From the NCBI RefSeq assembly GCF_900182555.1, contig NZ_FXTH01000006.1, positions 1-64,000 of the forward strand: a stretch of DNA of 64,000 nucleotides. Reading direction: 5' to 3'. The notes under the pieces were generated by a model that searched no databases, was not told the DNA's origin, and worked only from the letters and a program-made list of their open reading frames with translations. This document shows, in pieces, positions 1 through 8,518 of this stretch. The number at the start of each line of letters is the position of its first letter. The first letter of the stretch is position 1. The stretch comes from Fodinibius sediminis. GTDB taxonomy: Bacteria > Bacteroidota > Rhodothermia > Balneolales > Balneolaceae. A program made the position numbers and the translations under genes.

Positions 1-123
1 GCGCAACGAAATTCCGGTCAATTCGGCCGTTTCAGTCGCGGTTAAATCCAACGAAAAACATCGAATTAAATGCCGAAATTTGGCCTCAGAAATTCCCCAG
101 CGCTTGTAATACTTGTTATTCAT
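1..123 (-). CDS. IS1595-family transposase, N-terminal part (cut by window edge)
   Basis: The reverse strand reads an ATG at 121-123 followed by 41 open codons to the window edge. The peptide begins MNNKYYKRWGISEAKFRHLI and continues with an LDLTATETAELTGIS-like helix-turn-helix. This matches the conserved N-terminus of IS1595-family (ISXO2-like) DDE transposases, which start with a short zinc-binding or HTH region before the catalytic core. The DDE core lies outside the window, so it cannot be said whether the element is intact. The next gene to the right belongs to the host chromosome, so the element's left (5') end should lie within about 124-200. Confidence 0.75.
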   Translation of the reverse strand, partial: MNNKYYKRWGISEAKFRHLIRCFSLDLTATETAELTGISLR

Positions 124-124
124 T

Positions 125-163
125 GTATAGCAATATGTTACAAACTTTTATAACATGCTATAC
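125..163. repeat. Inverted repeat upstream of the IS1595 transposase
   Basis: GTATAGCA at 125-132 and TGCTATAC at 156-163 form a perfect 8-bp inverted repeat 2 bp before the transposase ATG. A second small inverted repeat (GACCCT near 171-176 and AGGGTC near 194-199) lies further out and may mark the IS end. Roles as transposase operator or IS end are inferred. I could not identify the target-site duplication because the other end of the element is outside the window. Confidence 0.5.
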
Positions 164-574
164 TTCATAAGACCCTAAAAAAATAAGATAAAAGAGGGTC
201 GAATCGCGCGGCTCATGCAACTGCAATCGTTCCTGATGGTCGAAAGCGAACGATCCGCAAACTGCCAAAAGGAAAATACGCTCTATAATATTTCACAAAA
301 AATAAGGAATGAAAAGAAGATTCTTATTTAATTATTGATAAAAATAAACAATTTCATTTCATTAGATTGATAGTTGATTGCCCTGATAAAATAAACTTGT
401 TGTCAACGGCAATATTATCGTCTCTGTATCGATTATACCTGGTAGGGGGGGAGTGGTTCGCCAAGGATTGTATTCGGCGCCGCTCAACCCGTTCAGAAGA
501 CCGACCAGGGAATTTGCTGACACAGAATGTGACAAAGAACCTTCAAATTTAATACTTAAGTTGTAAAATCTTTT
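164..574. other. Gene-free upstream region of the oxidoreductase gene
   Basis: About 400 bp with no convincing ORF. It holds the probable IS end, a 7-bp inverted repeat (ATCGTTC near 226 and GAACGAT near 248) and an AT-rich stretch (290-430). The promoter of the following oxidoreductase should lie here, but no clear Shine-Dalgarno precedes its ATG. No other feature is supported. Confidence 0.4.
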
Positions 575-1942
575 ATGTCGAAGAACAAACAAAGCCGTCG
601 TGAATTTCTTTCTACTGCTGCATGGAGTGCTGTAGGCACTATTGGTGCAGCCGGGCTCCTGAGCAATTGTGCAAGTACGAACCCCATCAAGGAATTGCAG
701 GAAGATACTCATCTTTCGCTATTGAGAGAAGCTCCCGACGGAGAACCATTGCGGGCCGGTTTGGTTGGCTGTGGCGGACGGGGCTCCGGAGCTGCCGTTA
801 ATTTCGTAGATGCCGGACCGAATCTGGAGATTGTGGCCCTCGGGGATGTTTTTGAGGATCAGCTTCAGAAGTGCAGGACCATGCTCAAAAAGGCACGAGA
901 CATTGATGTGCCGGAGGAAAATTGCTATAGCGGTTTTGACAGCTACAAGCAGGTCATCGATTCAGGAGTGGATATTGTCATTTTTGCCACACCGCCTCAT
1001 TTCCGTCCCCAGCATGTTGAGGCAGCGATAGAGGCCGGTAAACATGTGTTCCAGGAAAAGCCGGTTGCGGTTGATCCTGTGGGTGCACGACGGATGATGG
1101 CAACGACCAAGAAGGCAAAAGAGAAGAACCTGTGCATGGTCAGCGGTACCATTCGCCGGTATCAGAAAGATTTTATCGAAACACAGCGCAGGGTGGCCCA
1201 GGGACAGATAGGTGAGATTGTCGGGGCTAATATCATTCGCAACGGCGGCGCGATCTGGTGGGTCGAACGAAAGCCGGAATGGAGCGATATGGAATATATG
1301 CTGCGCAACTGGCAGAATTTCAGCTGGCTCTCGGCCGATCACTATGTCGAGCAGTTCATCCATGAGCTGGATGTTATGAACTGGTTCGTGGATGAGTGGC
1401 CGGTCAAAGCGATTGGCTATGGCGGGGCGATGCACAATCCTTCAGGCAACAAATTCGACCACTTCAGCGTGGAGTATGAGTACGCTGATGGAAAGAAGAC
1501 CCACTGCTCCACCCGGCAGATCAATGGATGTGACAATTCCAAGACACAGCATATTACCGGAACAAAGGGATATGCTGACGCAACGGGATCGCTCTACAAC
1601 CATGATGGCGAACTTATTTGGGAGTACCCTTATCCCGAGGATGGCGATACCGAGTCCATCTGGCAGGTGAAAAACCCTTATGTACAGGAGCATATTGAAT
1701 TGGTAACGGCCATCAGGACCGGTAACTATATTAATGATTCGGAGACCCAGGTTAATTCCACGCGTATGGCACTGATGGGGCGCATGGCGGCCTATACCGG
1801 CAAGGAAATCACCTGGGATGAGGTGCTGAATTCCGACCTCAGCCTTGGACCCGACGCCTATGAATTCGGTCCGGTCGAGGGCATAGCGCAGCATCCGCCG
1901 GTGGTTGGATCTTCTACTTCGTCGGTCGAACGGTATGCCTGA
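575..1942 (+). CDS. Gfo/Idh/MocA-family oxidoreductase with Tat-type signal
   Basis: 455 residues. The N-terminus has a twin-arginine motif (RREFL, residues 8-12), a hydrophobic stretch and LLSNC at about 28-32, so Tat export and possibly lipidation are likely. The mature part opens with a Rossmann dinucleotide site (GLVGCGGRGSG, about 63-73), and the family's conserved EKP motif is near 161-163. The C-terminal half is the alpha/beta substrate domain of this family. Members oxidise or reduce sugar carbons with NAD(P), and exported Bacteroidota members act on glycosides, often forming 3-keto sugars. The DUF1080 gene 72 bp downstream fits that pathway, since DUF1080 proteins include 3-keto-disaccharide hydrolases. 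The substrate cannot be read from sequence. Confidence 0.9.
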   Translation: MSKNKQSRREFLSTAAWSAVGTIGAAGLLSNCASTNPIKELQEDTHLSLLREAPDGEPLRAGLVGCGGRGSGAAVNFVDAGPNLEIVALGDVFEDQLQKCRTMLKKARDIDVPEENCYSGFDSYKQVIDSGVDIVIFATPPHFRPQHVEAAIEAGKHVFQEKPVAVDPVGARRMMATTKKAKEKNLCMVSGTIRRYQKDFIETQRRVAQGQIGEIVGANIIRNGGAIWWVERKPEWSDMEYMLRNWQNFSWLSADHYVEQFIHELDVMNWFVDEWPVKAIGYGGAMHNPSGNKFDHFSVEYEYADGKKTHCSTRQINGCDNSKTQHITGTKGYADATGSLYNHDGELIWEYPYPEDGDTESIWQVKNPYVQEHIELVTAIRTGNYINDSETQVNSTRMALMGRMAAYTGKEITWDEVLNSDLSLGPDAYEFGPVEGIAQHPPVVGSSTSSVERYA

Positions 1943-2014
1943 GACTACCGGCAGCCGGGCCATACTGCAGGATATGACATAACAACAATATCAAAATAAG
2001 CAACGGGGAGTGAT

Positions 2015-2764
2015 ATGGACAGAAAAGAGTTTGCCAAACAAGCACTGTGGGCTTCTGCTATGGTAGCAGCAGCTCCGGTAGCGGGACGGTCGCGAGAGAG
2101 GTCATCCCTGCTCGAAGAGGCCGGCCTGTCGTTCAGGCCGCTATTCAACGGCAGGGACCTGAGCGGATTTGTGGATGTTAACACATCAGAAGATACCTGG
2201 TGGGTGGAAGACGGCATCCTCAAAGCCACCGGTGAGCCGATAGGGGTGATCCGTACCGAAAAGCAATACCAGAACTTTATTCTGGATATTGAGTGGCGAC
2301 ATATGGAGCCCGGCGGCAACTCCGGGGTCTTTGTATGGTCCGACGGCACGCCCTACAAAGACAATCCATATCCCAAGGGCATGGAAGTGCAGATGCTGGA
2401 CACTCAGTGGGCGGAAATCAATGACCGGCCGGTGGAATATGTTCACGGGCACCTGTTTCCGGCGATGAACCTGGAAGGCACCATTCCGGACAATCCGTCG
2501 GAGATTGAAGGGCGAAGCTATGCACTTGAAAACAGGGTGAAGGGCACCGGCCAGTGGAACCGCTATATCGTGGTCTGCGTGGATGGCACCATCAAGCTGT
2601 CTGTCAATGGCAAATTTGTCAACGGCATTCGCTCCACGGAGCGCAAGAAGGGTTACATCTGTCCCGAATCGGAGGGGGCGGAAGTGCACTTTAGGAAAAT
2701 CGATATCATGGAACTCCCCGATGGTGTCATCACCCCCGACCAGGCGGCACCGGTTGTGGATTGA
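2015..2764 (+). CDS. DUF1080 / 3-keto-disaccharide hydrolase-like secreted protein
   Basis: 249 residues. It starts after a GGGGAG ribosome site 8 bp upstream. The N-terminus ([21 protein letters not shown]) looks like a short Tat or Sec leader. The body is a concanavalin-like beta-sandwich of the DUF1080 family: [13 protein letters not shown] near 46-58, then W-rich strands, and a [12 protein letters not shown] block near 104-115, which is the family signature. Family members bind or hydrolyse modified disaccharides in the periplasm. It probably forms an operon with the preceding Gfo/Idh/MocA gene. A second DUF1080 gene begins at the right edge of the window and is not closely similar. Substrate is unknown. 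Confidence 0.85.
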   Translation: MDRKEFAKQALWASAMVAAAPVAGRSRERSSLLEEAGLSFRPLFNGRDLSGFVDVNTSEDTWWVEDGILKATGEPIGVIRTEKQYQNFILDIEWRHMEPGGNSGVFVWSDGTPYKDNPYPKGMEVQMLDTQWAEINDRPVEYVHGHLFPAMNLEGTIPDNPSEIEGRSYALENRVKGTGQWNRYIVVCVDGTIKLSVNGKFVNGIRSTERKKGYICPESEGAEVHFRKIDIMELPDGVITPDQAAPVVD

Positions 2765-2823
2765 TCGGATCGGCTGATCACTGATGCCGGGACTCCGGCA
2801 GGTGGCCAGCCTTTTTCTTACCC

Positions 2824-3285
2824 TCAGCCCAGAGGCGGTATCTGTCCCCGCAGTTCCCCTCTCGTATGCTGCGTGCTCGATATATTGATGAACAGATCTC
2901 CCTTTTTCAGCAGGTTTTTCTGTATGTCACTCAGGGGAAATAGGTTATCCCTGGCTTTGATGACACCACCGGTACGTTCTTCGTTGGCCTCCACCTTGAG
3001 CCGAAAAAGCATATTTCCCGCCTCTCCCTTCTCTCCAACCATGATGTAGGCCCCGCGGTAAAATCCCTTGAGGTCAGAGAATTCTCCTTTCACACGCAGC
3101 GTATCCTTCTGGTAGGTGACGGTCACAAAGCCGGAACCGCTCGTTCGTACGGGCGGCTGGTGGTTGTAACCGGCCAGTATGACTCCCCTGGATTGCTGGG
3201 CTTGTATCGAGACAGGTATCAGAAAAAGGGTGATGAGCGAAGACAGTGTAAAGACGGTGAGTGCTGTTGTTTTTTTTGCTTCCAT
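2824..3285 (-). CDS. CHRD-domain secreted protein
   Basis: 153 residues with a Sec signal peptide ending near ...SIQAQ (about residue 30). The remainder is a single compact domain with the TGSGFVTVTY core near 48-57 and the terminal HTRGELRGQI signature, both typical of CHRD domains (named from chordin, common in bacterial secreted proteins). The biochemical role of bacterial CHRD proteins is not established. It lies convergent with the DUF1080 gene upstream, 60 bp apart, and no shared operon is evident. Confidence 0.75.
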   Translation of the reverse strand: MEAKKTTALTVFTLSSLITLFLIPVSIQAQQSRGVILAGYNHQPPVRTSGSGFVTVTYQKDTLRVKGEFSDLKGFYRGAYIMVGEKGEAGNMLFRLKVEANEERTGGVIKARDNLFPLSDIQKNLLKKGDLFINISSTQHTRGELRGQIPPLG

Positions 3286-3481
3286 GATGTCCTCTCTTTT
3301 TTATTCTTGTCTTACTTCAATATAACAGAAATAGCAGTTAATTATTACGCCGGTGGTGGCTCATACGGGATAGATACCTGCTGATCTGTTTTGGCAACAG
3401 CCGGCACTACAAATCAAGAGGCAGTGACCAGGGAGGAGAAGAGTTGGACTTTGTGGGTATAGAACGCCGGTAAGAGGAGTA

Positions 3482-4516
3482 TCAGGGGGAAGAAAAAACA
3501 ACCGACACCACATACGACTGATCATGCTGGGGCAGCCCCGAAGGATTGGCTCGTTCAAAGACCAGCCGGCCCGTGCCGGTGTCGGGGGGCGCAAAGTTGA
3601 GGGTCGTCTCAAACGGGACAAACTGATCCTGCATCCATTCGCCCTGTGCTGCAGCGGTAGTTTTGGAGAGCAGGCTGTCACTGGAGCTGTAGAGGCTGAT
3701 GGTAAACTGTCCTTCGGCATACCAGGGACCTCTTGCCTCCCCTTTTATCTGCAGCGGGGAGGTGACTTTAGCATCGGGCCGGGGCTCTTCTACCGTTATA
3801 ATTTCACTGGCTGCTTTCTTTTGGTCAATGTTCTTGAGGGAGATCGACTGCAGAACCCGGTTGATGATCCGTGCGTCACGCTTGTTCCTGGTCCCCTCGC
3901 GGACAAAACGGTCACCGGCCGGGACATCACATTTCTCCATGGGAAGCTTTTCTCCTGTCTCCTCATCGAAGCAGGTGGTAAGGTGGTCTGATGTCTGTAT
4001 CTGGGCAAAGATAAAGCCGGAATCCGACCATTGTTCGGGCGGGTTCCCGGGAACAATGAAATAGGCCCATGGGGTGCCGTCTTGGAGCAGGAGTATTTTT
4101 GATTTCACCGTGTCAACAGGAAAAGAAAGGGCTGGTGTATCTGCTGAGGAATGGAAAGAGGCGTACTGGCTGGCCGGGAGTTCCGTGCCGATGCCAGCGG
4201 GCCATACGGCAATATAAGAGCGTTTGGCATTCCCGTGAATATCCAGGGGCAGCGCCCGGCTCGTACTGTCATCATCTTTGAACAGGTTGATGGCCATGTG
4301 TTCGCCATCGGCTAACGGCTCTTCGACCAGGATCCAGGAGGAGGGCATGCGCAGTGCAATGTCGTATTCGGGATTGGAATACAGGTCATCAAGCGATTTC
4401 GTGGTGTCGGGGCGACTGGCCGGTGTGGGAGCGGGTTCCGGATCCGTATCTGAGCAGCTGACAGACAGGAAAAGCCCGGCTGTAAGGATGATCGCGCAGA
4501 ATGTTCTTGGCAGCAT
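3482..4516 (-). CDS. Lipoprotein with C-terminal Gmad2-like immunoglobulin domain
   Basis: The start is placed at 4516 because it gives a clean lipoprotein signal (MLPRTFCAIILTAGLFLSVSC, Cys about residue 21). An open frame extends to 4648 but would bury this leader. After a Pro/Thr-rich linker comes a region with no recognised domain. The last 100 residues (PRPDAKVTSPLQIKGEARGPWYAEGQF...) look like the Gmad2 beta-sandwich (IEVTSPLPGQVV-like start, W-EGxF motif), found in surface and spore-associated proteins. Total 344 residues. Probably anchored in the outer membrane. Function is unknown. Confidence 0.7.
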   Translation of the reverse strand: MLPRTFCAIILTAGLFLSVSCSDTDPEPAPTPASRPDTTKSLDDLYSNPEYDIALRMPSSWILVEEPLADGEHMAINLFKDDDSTSRALPLDIHGNAKRSYIAVWPAGIGTELPASQYASFHSSADTPALSFPVDTVKSKILLLQDGTPWAYFIVPGNPPEQWSDSGFIFAQIQTSDHLTTCFDEETGEKLPMEKCDVPAGDRFVREGTRNKRDARIINRVLQSISLKNIDQKKAASEIITVEEPRPDAKVTSPLQIKGEARGPWYAEGQFTISLYSSSDSLLSKTTAAAQGEWMQDQFVPFETTLNFAPPDTGTGRLVFERANPSGLPQHDQSYVVSVVFSSP

Positions 4517-4769
4517 AGAGAGGGTTTTGGAGCTTGCTATTACTTGATTTTTTATAGCTTTTGAAAGCGCATTATGTTCCGTGGGCCGGGGTGTCCCCCA
4601 ATGGTTCCTCCCCCGGCTTTCCACAGTGTCGGCCGGGCTAATGATCATGTTGCGAGCTGTACCACCGTCCGTACAGGTGTCTGATAATGCACTGATCGTA
4701 AAAGTTGAAACCGAAGTCCCCCTTTTCCGTAAAGCAGAATAACTCGCAACTTTTCAGATCATTATCATT

Positions 4770-5891
4770 ATGGGTTATCAAAAGAAACGAAAACGAGGAT
4801 TTTGGATAAGTATCGTGGCCATTATTGTTCTTGGCGGAGGAGCCTTCTACTATTTATACGGCCGCACATCCGCCGAAGAGAACGAGGAACAGCCGTATGT
4901 GACGGCGGAGATAGGGACCATTGTTGAGAAGGCCCTGGCAGTGGGCACCATTGAGCCGGAAAATGAGATCGAGGTGAAGTCAAAGATCTCCGGGGTGGTG
5001 AGCCGGATTTTTGCCAAGGCCGGCGATTACGTCCGTAAGGGCGACCCGCTTATTGAGGTCAGCCCGGACCCCACGCCTCTTGAACTGGCCGAGGCAAAGC
5101 GGAATCTCGAGCGTACCGAAATTGAGGAGGCGAACCTGGCAAAAGAGCTGGCCCGCATGGAGACGCTCAACAGTCGTAATCTGATTTCCGATCGCCAGTA
5201 TGAAGAGGTGCAGCAGCGGTACAACGACGTCAGGGTTCGCCTGCAGATTAACAGGGAACGCCTCGAACTGCTGGAGTCGGGACGCATTGTCGTGGACGAC
5301 ATGGTGATTGAATCGATTATCCGTTCCCCCATTGACGGCTATATCCTGGAGGAGATGGTTGATGCCGGGGAGCCCGTTGTTCCCCTTACCTCTTACCAGG
5401 AAGGTACGCCGCTGATGTCGATGGCCGGAATGGACAACCTGCTTTTCAAGGGGACAATCGATGAAATTGATGTGGGAAAGATAGCCGAAGGCATGCCGGT
5501 GGAGATTAAGATAGGAGCGCTCCCGGCCGACACGGTGCACGGGGAGGTGTCGTGGATATCGCTGAAGGCCATCGAAGATGAGAATGCGACGGTCTTCCCG
5601 GTGGAAATAAGCATTACGGATGCAGGCGGGGCCACGCTTCGTGCCGGCTACTCTGCAAATGCTGATATCATCATCAAGCGCATGGAGGAGATTATCACCA
5701 TCCCTGAACGGGTGGTGACCATGCGAGATGGTCATGCTTTCGTCGACATCCCGGGCGATGAGGAGGGCAGTAGAAGGGAGAAGGAGGTTGAACTTGGATT
5801 AAGCGATGCCATAACGGTGGAAGTTAAGGACGGGCTGCAGGAAGGCGAAAAAGTGCTGGAACGACCCGAAAAAAGCCTGACGGTACGCTAA
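4770..5891 (+). CDS. MacA/HlyD-type periplasmic adaptor of an ABC exporter
   Basis: 373 residues. One N-terminal membrane anchor (about 10-30) is followed by the membrane-fusion-protein pattern. There is a biotinyl-lipoyl half-motif (VGTIEPENEIEVKSKISGVV), a coiled-coil hairpin (about 105-170, Glu/Arg-rich heptads), the second lipoyl half (SPIDGYILEEMVDAGEPV) and beta-barrel domains. MacA-type adaptors link inner-membrane MacB transporters to an outer-membrane channel. Two MacB-type permease genes follow at 22 and 15 bp spacing, clearly an operon. No outer-membrane channel gene and no ATPase gene are adjacent. Confidence 0.88.
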   Translation: MGYQKKRKRGFWISIVAIIVLGGGAFYYLYGRTSAEENEEQPYVTAEIGTIVEKALAVGTIEPENEIEVKSKISGVVSRIFAKAGDYVRKGDPLIEVSPDPTPLELAEAKRNLERTEIEEANLAKELARMETLNSRNLISDRQYEEVQQRYNDVRVRLQINRERLELLESGRIVVDDMVIESIIRSPIDGYILEEMVDAGEPVVPLTSYQEGTPLMSMAGMDNLLFKGTIDEIDVGKIAEGMPVEIKIGALPADTVHGEVSWISLKAIEDENATVFPVEISITDAGGATLRAGYSANADIIIKRMEEIITIPERVVTMRDGHAFVDIPGDEEGSRREKEVELGLSDAITVEVKDGLQEGEKVLERPEKSLTVR

Positions 5892-5913
5892 CATACATTC
5901 TTACCATGATCCC

Positions 5914-7143
5914 ATGTCTTTGATATCTTCTATAAACGATCTGATCCGTAACCTGGGCCAACAGCGCCTGCGCAGCTTCCTTACCATTTTTGGTATCATG
6001 TGGGGTACGGCCACCCTTATTCTTCTGCTGGCCTTCGGGGTCGGTTTCCGCGATCAGACCATCCTGAATATGCGGGGGATGGGGGACCAGATCGCCATTA
6101 TGTTTCCGGGACAAACGACGATCGCTTTTGAAGGCTATGGAATTGGCCGCCCCATCCGATTTCGTGAGTCGGATGCCCGGTTGCTGGGCAACCAGATAGC
6201 TGATATCGATGTTGTGACCCCGGAGTACATGGAAAGCATGGAGATATCGTTCGGCAAAAAGCGCCGTAATTCATCCGTGGGGGGTGTCTACCCGGTTTAC
6301 CAGGATCTGAGGAATATGTTTGAAAAGGCCGGCGGACGATGGCTCAACGAGGCCGATGTGAAAGAGCGGCGACGGGTTATCTTTCTGGGCAACCGGTTGG
6401 CGGAGAATCTCTTTGAAGAGGAAAGTCCTGTTGGGAAGCAGGTGGGGGTGCGCGGTACGCCTTTTACGGTGATCGGGGTACTGAAGGAGAAAATTCAAAA
6501 TTCCTCCTATTCCCAGCAAGACCGCGACCGGGCCTTTATTCCCGCTACCACCTATTCAGCGATGATGGGTACAGACCGGCTCAACAATATACTCTATACT
6601 CCATCAGACCCCGCCCTGGCTGAAAGCATCAGAGACCAGGTGTATGAGGTCATGGGGCGCAAACACCGTTTCGATCCCTCCGACCGTGATGCCATCGGTA
6701 TTTGGGACACCAATGAATTCTGGTCGTTCATCAATGTCATGTTCCTGGGGATCAACGGTTTCCTGGCGCTGATCGGTTTTTTTACGCTCGCCGTCGGTGG
6801 CATCGGGGTAGCCAATATCATGTTTGTGGTTGTACAGGAGCGCATGAAAGAGATCGGCATCCGCCGTTCTGTCGGGGCACGGCGGCATCATATTATGGGA
6901 CAATTTTTCCTGGAGACCTTTATGATCATTGGCATCGGGGCGGCAGCGGGCTATGCCCTGGGATGGTTGTTGGTTCAGGCTACCCAAAATATTCCTATCA
7001 AGGACTTTGTGGGATCACCCTATTTCGCCCCTGAAGTGGGACTTATTGCCTTTGCCGTGCTGGGCCTGGTTGGTTTTGCTGCCGGGCTGCTGCCGGCCTG
7101 GAGAGCAGCACGGCTTGATATTGTTGAATGCTTGAGGAGATAA
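5914..7143 (+). CDS. MacB/FtsX-type ABC transporter permease (first of two)
   Basis: 409 residues. TM1 (about 22-44, with FLTIFGIMWGT) is followed by a large periplasmic MacB-type core domain (about 50-270) and three C-terminal TMs. The FtsX motif is VGGIGVANIMFVVVQERMKEIGIRRSVGA near 294-322. This is the canonical MacB permease layout without the N-terminal ATPase half. It pairs with the next permease, presumably as a heterodimer. The separate ATP-binding subunit these permeases need is not encoded nearby. Confidence 0.88.
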   Translation: MSLISSINDLIRNLGQQRLRSFLTIFGIMWGTATLILLLAFGVGFRDQTILNMRGMGDQIAIMFPGQTTIAFEGYGIGRPIRFRESDARLLGNQIADIDVVTPEYMESMEISFGKKRRNSSVGGVYPVYQDLRNMFEKAGGRWLNEADVKERRRVIFLGNRLAENLFEEESPVGKQVGVRGTPFTVIGVLKEKIQNSSYSQQDRDRAFIPATTYSAMMGTDRLNNILYTPSDPALAESIRDQVYEVMGRKHRFDPSDRDAIGIWDTNEFWSFINVMFLGINGFLALIGFFTLAVGGIGVANIMFVVVQERMKEIGIRRSVGARRHHIMGQFFLETFMIIGIGAAAGYALGWLLVQATQNIPIKDFVGSPYFAPEVGLIAFAVLGLVGFAAGLLPAWRAARLDIVECLRR

Positions 7144-7158
7144 AGGAGGATACAAACT

Positions 7159-8403
7159 ATGTGGAGAAATTTAATCAGAGAATTTATTGCAGACCTCGGT
7201 AACCAGAAGCTGCGGTCTTTCCTGACGCTGATTGCCATTGCGTGGGGAACGCTTTCAGTGGTGTTGCTTCTGGCATTCGGCCGTGGGCTGGGTACCAGCC
7301 TGATGGAGGGTATGCTTGGTGCCGGTAACCAGGTGATTATTGTCTATGGCGGGCAGACCAGCATGAATTATAAGGGGCTGGACATCGGGCGCCGCATCAG
7401 CTTCACCGAGGAGGATGTGAAAAGACTTCAGCAGGCTGTGCCGGGTATTTCTCACTCCAGCCCGCAGTACGGACGCTGGGGAGCACAGCTCCGGGCAGGG
7501 GATGTCATCACGAATACATACATGGAAGGGGTGAATCCAGATTTCGAAATTATGCGCACCATGTTTCCTGCAGCCGGTGGACGGTTTATTAATGAGCGGG
7601 ATGTCGATCAGCAGCGGCGCGTTCTCTTTCTCGGTGATGAAATCGCCGAACAGCTTTTTGGGGAGGAAGACCCTGTTGGCCGGCAGGTCCGGCTCGATGA
7701 TGTGCCGTTCACGGTTATCGGGGTTATGCAGCCCAAAATGCAGACGTCCATGAGTAATGGGCCGGATGCCGACCGGGCTATCATCCCCTATACAACCTTC
7801 CGCAATATCTATGGCAGCCGGAATGTGAATTCCATGCTTATCCGTCCCTCCGACCCCGCGTTACAGGAGCGTATAAAAACTGATATTGTGTCCATCCTTT
7901 CTTCCAAATACGCTTTTCATCCCGAAGATGAGCAGGCAATACCGATGTGGGATTTCATAGAGATGGAGGAAACAAACAGAAAAGTGGCCGTCGGCCTCGA
8001 GATTTTTCTCTTTACCGTCGGGTTGTTTACCCTCATCATCGCAGGGGTGGGCGTGGCCAATATTATGTTTGTGGTTGTGAAGGAGCGTACCCGGGAAATC
8101 GGCATCAAGATGGCGGTGGGAGCAAGGAAGGTTCATGTCATCACCCAGTTTATTTTTGAATCGCTGGTCATCTCCTTTTTAGGCGGTTTCATTGGCCTGG
8201 CCATCTCGTCGGCTATTGTTTACGGCGTACTGGCGCTCGACATGACAGAAGGAGCAGGCGCCTTTCTGGGCAAGCCTGAAATATCACAGCTGTCGCTCAT
8301 CGTCACCGTCGGTGTACTTACCCTCATCGGGCTTGTCGCGGGCATCTTTCCGGCAGTCAAGGCAGCCCGTGTTGATCCCGTGGAATCCCTGCGGTATGAA
8401 TGA
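7159..8403 (+). CDS. MacB/FtsX-type ABC transporter permease (second of two)
   Basis: 414 residues, preceded by a strong AAAGGAGG ribosome site 9 bp before the ATG and lying 15 bp after the first permease. It has the same architecture as its neighbour: TM near 20-42, periplasmic domain, and a C-terminal FtsX domain with AGVGVANIMFVVVKERTREI near 295-314. The two permeases share the core motif QQRRVLFLG/ERRRVIFLG and probably arose by tandem duplication, then form a heterodimer with the MacA-like adaptor encoded first. The transported substrate cannot be inferred. Confidence 0.88.
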   Translation: MWRNLIREFIADLGNQKLRSFLTLIAIAWGTLSVVLLLAFGRGLGTSLMEGMLGAGNQVIIVYGGQTSMNYKGLDIGRRISFTEEDVKRLQQAVPGISHSSPQYGRWGAQLRAGDVITNTYMEGVNPDFEIMRTMFPAAGGRFINERDVDQQRRVLFLGDEIAEQLFGEEDPVGRQVRLDDVPFTVIGVMQPKMQTSMSNGPDADRAIIPYTTFRNIYGSRNVNSMLIRPSDPALQERIKTDIVSILSSKYAFHPEDEQAIPMWDFIEMEETNRKVAVGLEIFLFTVGLFTLIIAGVGVANIMFVVVKERTREIGIKMAVGARKVHVITQFIFESLVISFLGGFIGLAISSAIVYGVLALDMTEGAGAFLGKPEISQLSLIVTVGVLTLIGLVAGIFPAVKAARVDPVESLRYE

Positions 8404-8518
8404 GCGTGTGTGAGGCACCGGCTTGCCGCCCGGCATCGCAGTGTCAGGAGTTGATCCTTCTGAAGACGATAAAGGCTCTGTTATTTGATGTTCTTGGCAG
8501 CGGAGGCCCGTGGAAGCG

